From JASFWK01 sp050049355 (GTDB taxonomy: Bacteria; Chloroflexota; Anaerolineae; B4-G1; DUEL01), in the NCBI GenBank assembly GCA_050049355.1, contig JASFWK010000115.1, positions 1-6,660 on the forward strand: 6,660 nt of DNA, given 5' to 3'. Made by a program: the position numbers and the translations under genes. The notes under the pieces were generated by a model that had not been told where the DNA came from, ran no database searches, and was given only the letters and a program-made list of their open reading frames with translations. Positions 5,573-6,660 of the stretch are shown here, one piece after another (position 1 is the first letter of the stretch; every line of letters starts with the position of its first letter).

Positions 5573-6490
5573 CTACTCGACCCTGAAGCTTGCCTGAATA
5601 TCCCGCAGCAGCGGGAGGATCGACTCCCCGCTCAGCGTGCGAACGCGCAGCACGTAAAGCCAGAGATCCGATCCTTGCACCACCAACGCCTCCGCCGGCC
5701 CCTCTGACCAGCGCTCGACAAAGCGGAATCCAGGAAGTCCCCCCCACTCCACCGGTTCCACCTCCAGCACCTCGACCTCTCCATCAGCGGGGTACGTAGC
5801 CTCAGCCACCATCCGAGCCGTGTCCTGAGTCAGAGGTTCGGTTGGCCCTGGAATCCACCCCAGCGTAACCTCTCCACCGGCGTCAACCCATACCCGCATG
5901 CCGGCCACCTCATCCCCCTCATATCGCATCGCGGTGAAGGTCCGGGGAACGTGGAGCACCACTCCAGGCCGCACCTGGCGCCTCAGGTTCCGCAGGGGAA
6001 CAGAGGCAGAGCGAAAGAGGATCGTCCGCCCGCCGTTCACCGGCACCGTTGTGCTAATGAAGACCGTCAGGCGCCAATCACCTGGCGGCGGATCCAGCGG
6101 CAAATGGATGGAGGACGAAGCACTGTAATGTCCCTCCTCAGCCGGCTCCAGATCGGACCTCCACCAGACCTGATAGAGGGGATCGACCAGTTCCGCCGCG
6201 ACCTCTGCCTCGGGGTCCCGCTCCGCCAGACCCGGCAGATCCACCCGGAGGGTGATATCCTCCAAGGCGGAGACGCTCGCGGGCCAGTGGATGGTCAGAG
6301 GTACAGGCGGCACCGGGGTCGGGGTGGGCGTGGGGATTGGAGAGATAGTTGGGAAAGGAGAGGGTACCGAAGAAGGACGCGGACCGCTCCCACCACAGGC
6401 CGTCGAGAGAAGGGAAAGCAAGAGAAAGAGAATCAACCCACTCAGGAGGGCTGTATTGGTCTGGCGATCAGGAAGGCGCCGTGCAGACAC
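5573..6490 (-). CDS. Putative lipoprotein of unknown function with Pro-Thr linker
   Basis: I do not recognise a named family. The 305-residue product has a basic N-terminus (SARRLPDRQ), a hydrophobic stretch at 14-28 and a lipobox-like LLSTAC-GG with C32 as probable lipidation site; the -3 residue is Ser, so the box is not canonical. A Pro/Ser/Thr linker (about 35-64, including PTPTPTPV) would space the body from the membrane. Residues about 65-168 look like a beta-sandwich (LTIHWPASVSALEDITLRV...PPPGDWRLTVFI). Residues about 176-305 have the alternating pattern of PsbP/LpqN-like domains, ending SFRVE; both fold guesses are inference. The start is GTG at 6490, which gives a normal signal peptide. 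The longer frame from 6598 would overlap hflX by 101 bases and add 36 non-signal residues. It follows hflX by 7 bp and is probably co-transcribed. Confidence 0.82.
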   Translation of the reverse strand: MSARRLPDRQTNTALLSGLILFLLLSLLSTACGGSGPRPSSVPSPFPTISPIPTPTPTPVPPVPLTIHWPASVSALEDITLRVDLPGLAERDPEAEVAAELVDPLYQVWWRSDLEPAEEGHYSASSSIHLPLDPPPGDWRLTVFISTTVPVNGGRTILFRSASVPLRNLRRQVRPGVVLHVPRTFTAMRYEGDEVAGMRVWVDAGGEVTLGWIPGPTEPLTQDTARMVAEATYPADGEVEVLEVEPVEWGGLPGFRFVERWSEGPAEALVVQGSDLWLYVLRVRTLSGESILPLLRDIQASFRVE

Positions 6491-6497
6491 CGGCGAA

Positions 6498-6660
6498 TCA
6501 CCGCTGTGCGGCTTCCAGGAGACCCGCGAGGCGGGGCGGTACCCTGGCGACGATGCGCGTACCACCTTCGGTGTACTCCTCGCGCTCGACCATTCCATGC
6601 TGGTGGACCATCTGCACCAGGTCGCCTCGGTCGAAGGGGAGCAGCAAATCCACCGACACC
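6498..6660 (-). CDS. hflX: GTPase HflX, C-terminal end (5' part outside window)
   Basis: Only the last 53 codons are visible. HflX is a ribosome-associated GTPase that splits stalled ribosomes, notably in heat stress. The visible tail contains LLLPFDRGDLVQMVHQHG, then EREEYTEGGTRIVARVPP and a short basic end. This matches the HflX C-terminal domain pattern ('iPy.rGdLv...h..g.v..eeYte.GtrI.arvP..la'). The GTPase motifs lie outside the window, so the call rests on this tail alone. The stop at 6498-6500 is followed 7 bases later by the lipoprotein GTG, suggesting one transcript. Confidence 0.85.
   Translation of the reverse strand, partial: VSVDLLLPFDRGDLVQMVHQHGMVEREEYTEGGTRIVARVPPRLAGLLEAAQR

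Noticed and set aside
5178..5747. 189-codon minus-strand frame across the convergent gap
   Set aside because: Antisense to the catalytic domain with SHGC and out of frame with the lipoprotein; Gly/Ala/Arg-rich with no motif.
6299..6340. GT-rich low-complexity DNA resembling a short tandem repeat
   Set aside because: It simply encodes the Pro-Thr linker of the lipoprotein (residues 51-64); there is no independent repeat unit.
5573..6598. 341-codon frame for the lipoprotein from ATG 6598
   Set aside because: The first 36 codons overlap the hflX end and push the signal peptide inward; GTG 6490 gives a standard lipoprotein signal.

Overview
This is a GC-rich bacterial window that is almost fully coding. 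GTG and TTG starts are common, and the surface lipoprotein has a Pro-Thr linker of the 'PTPTPTP' kind. With the Tat-exported L,D-transpeptidase of the 'GVPW...HGTYWHNDFG...SHGC' type, this points to a Chloroflexota-like organism. That assignment is inference, since there is no rRNA or other marker here.

Left two thirds (minus strand, about 4306 down to 1): one tightly packed operon that reads leftwards and leaves the window. It starts at a near-consensus sigma70 promoter (-35 TTGACA, 17-bp spacer, -10 TATAGT). A perfect 20-bp inverted repeat directly downstream is very probably the TetR operator. The gene order is a 94-aa GlsB/YeaQ-like small membrane protein, a TetR-family repressor (TTG start behind a perfect AGGAGG), a 158-bp gap, an ABC ATPase (GTG start), and two ABC-2 permeases (GTG starts; the second is cut by the window edge). 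The layout recalls the enterobacterial cecR-ybhGFSR exporter locus, but no HlyD-type periplasmic adaptor is seen and the ATPase has a single nucleotide-binding domain. The likely logic is an autorepressed, ligand-induced efflux system.

Middle (plus strand, 4394-5477): a divergently transcribed L,D-transpeptidase with a twin-arginine signal, two probable SH3-like modules and a YkuD catalytic domain. Its extended -10 box lies only 7 bases before the chosen ATG, which predicts a leaderless mRNA.

Right end (minus strand, 6660 down to 5573): the last 53 codons of hflX, followed 7 bp later by a putative lipoprotein of unknown function. This unit converges on the transpeptidase gene across about 95 bp that contain a GC-rich hairpin.

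No rRNA, tRNA, CRISPR array, insertion sequence or phage gene was recognised. The most informative items are the promoter-operator, the leaderless start and the Pro in place of the ATPase H-loop His. I see no clearly new biological system; this looks like a well-ordered efflux operon beside cell-wall genes.
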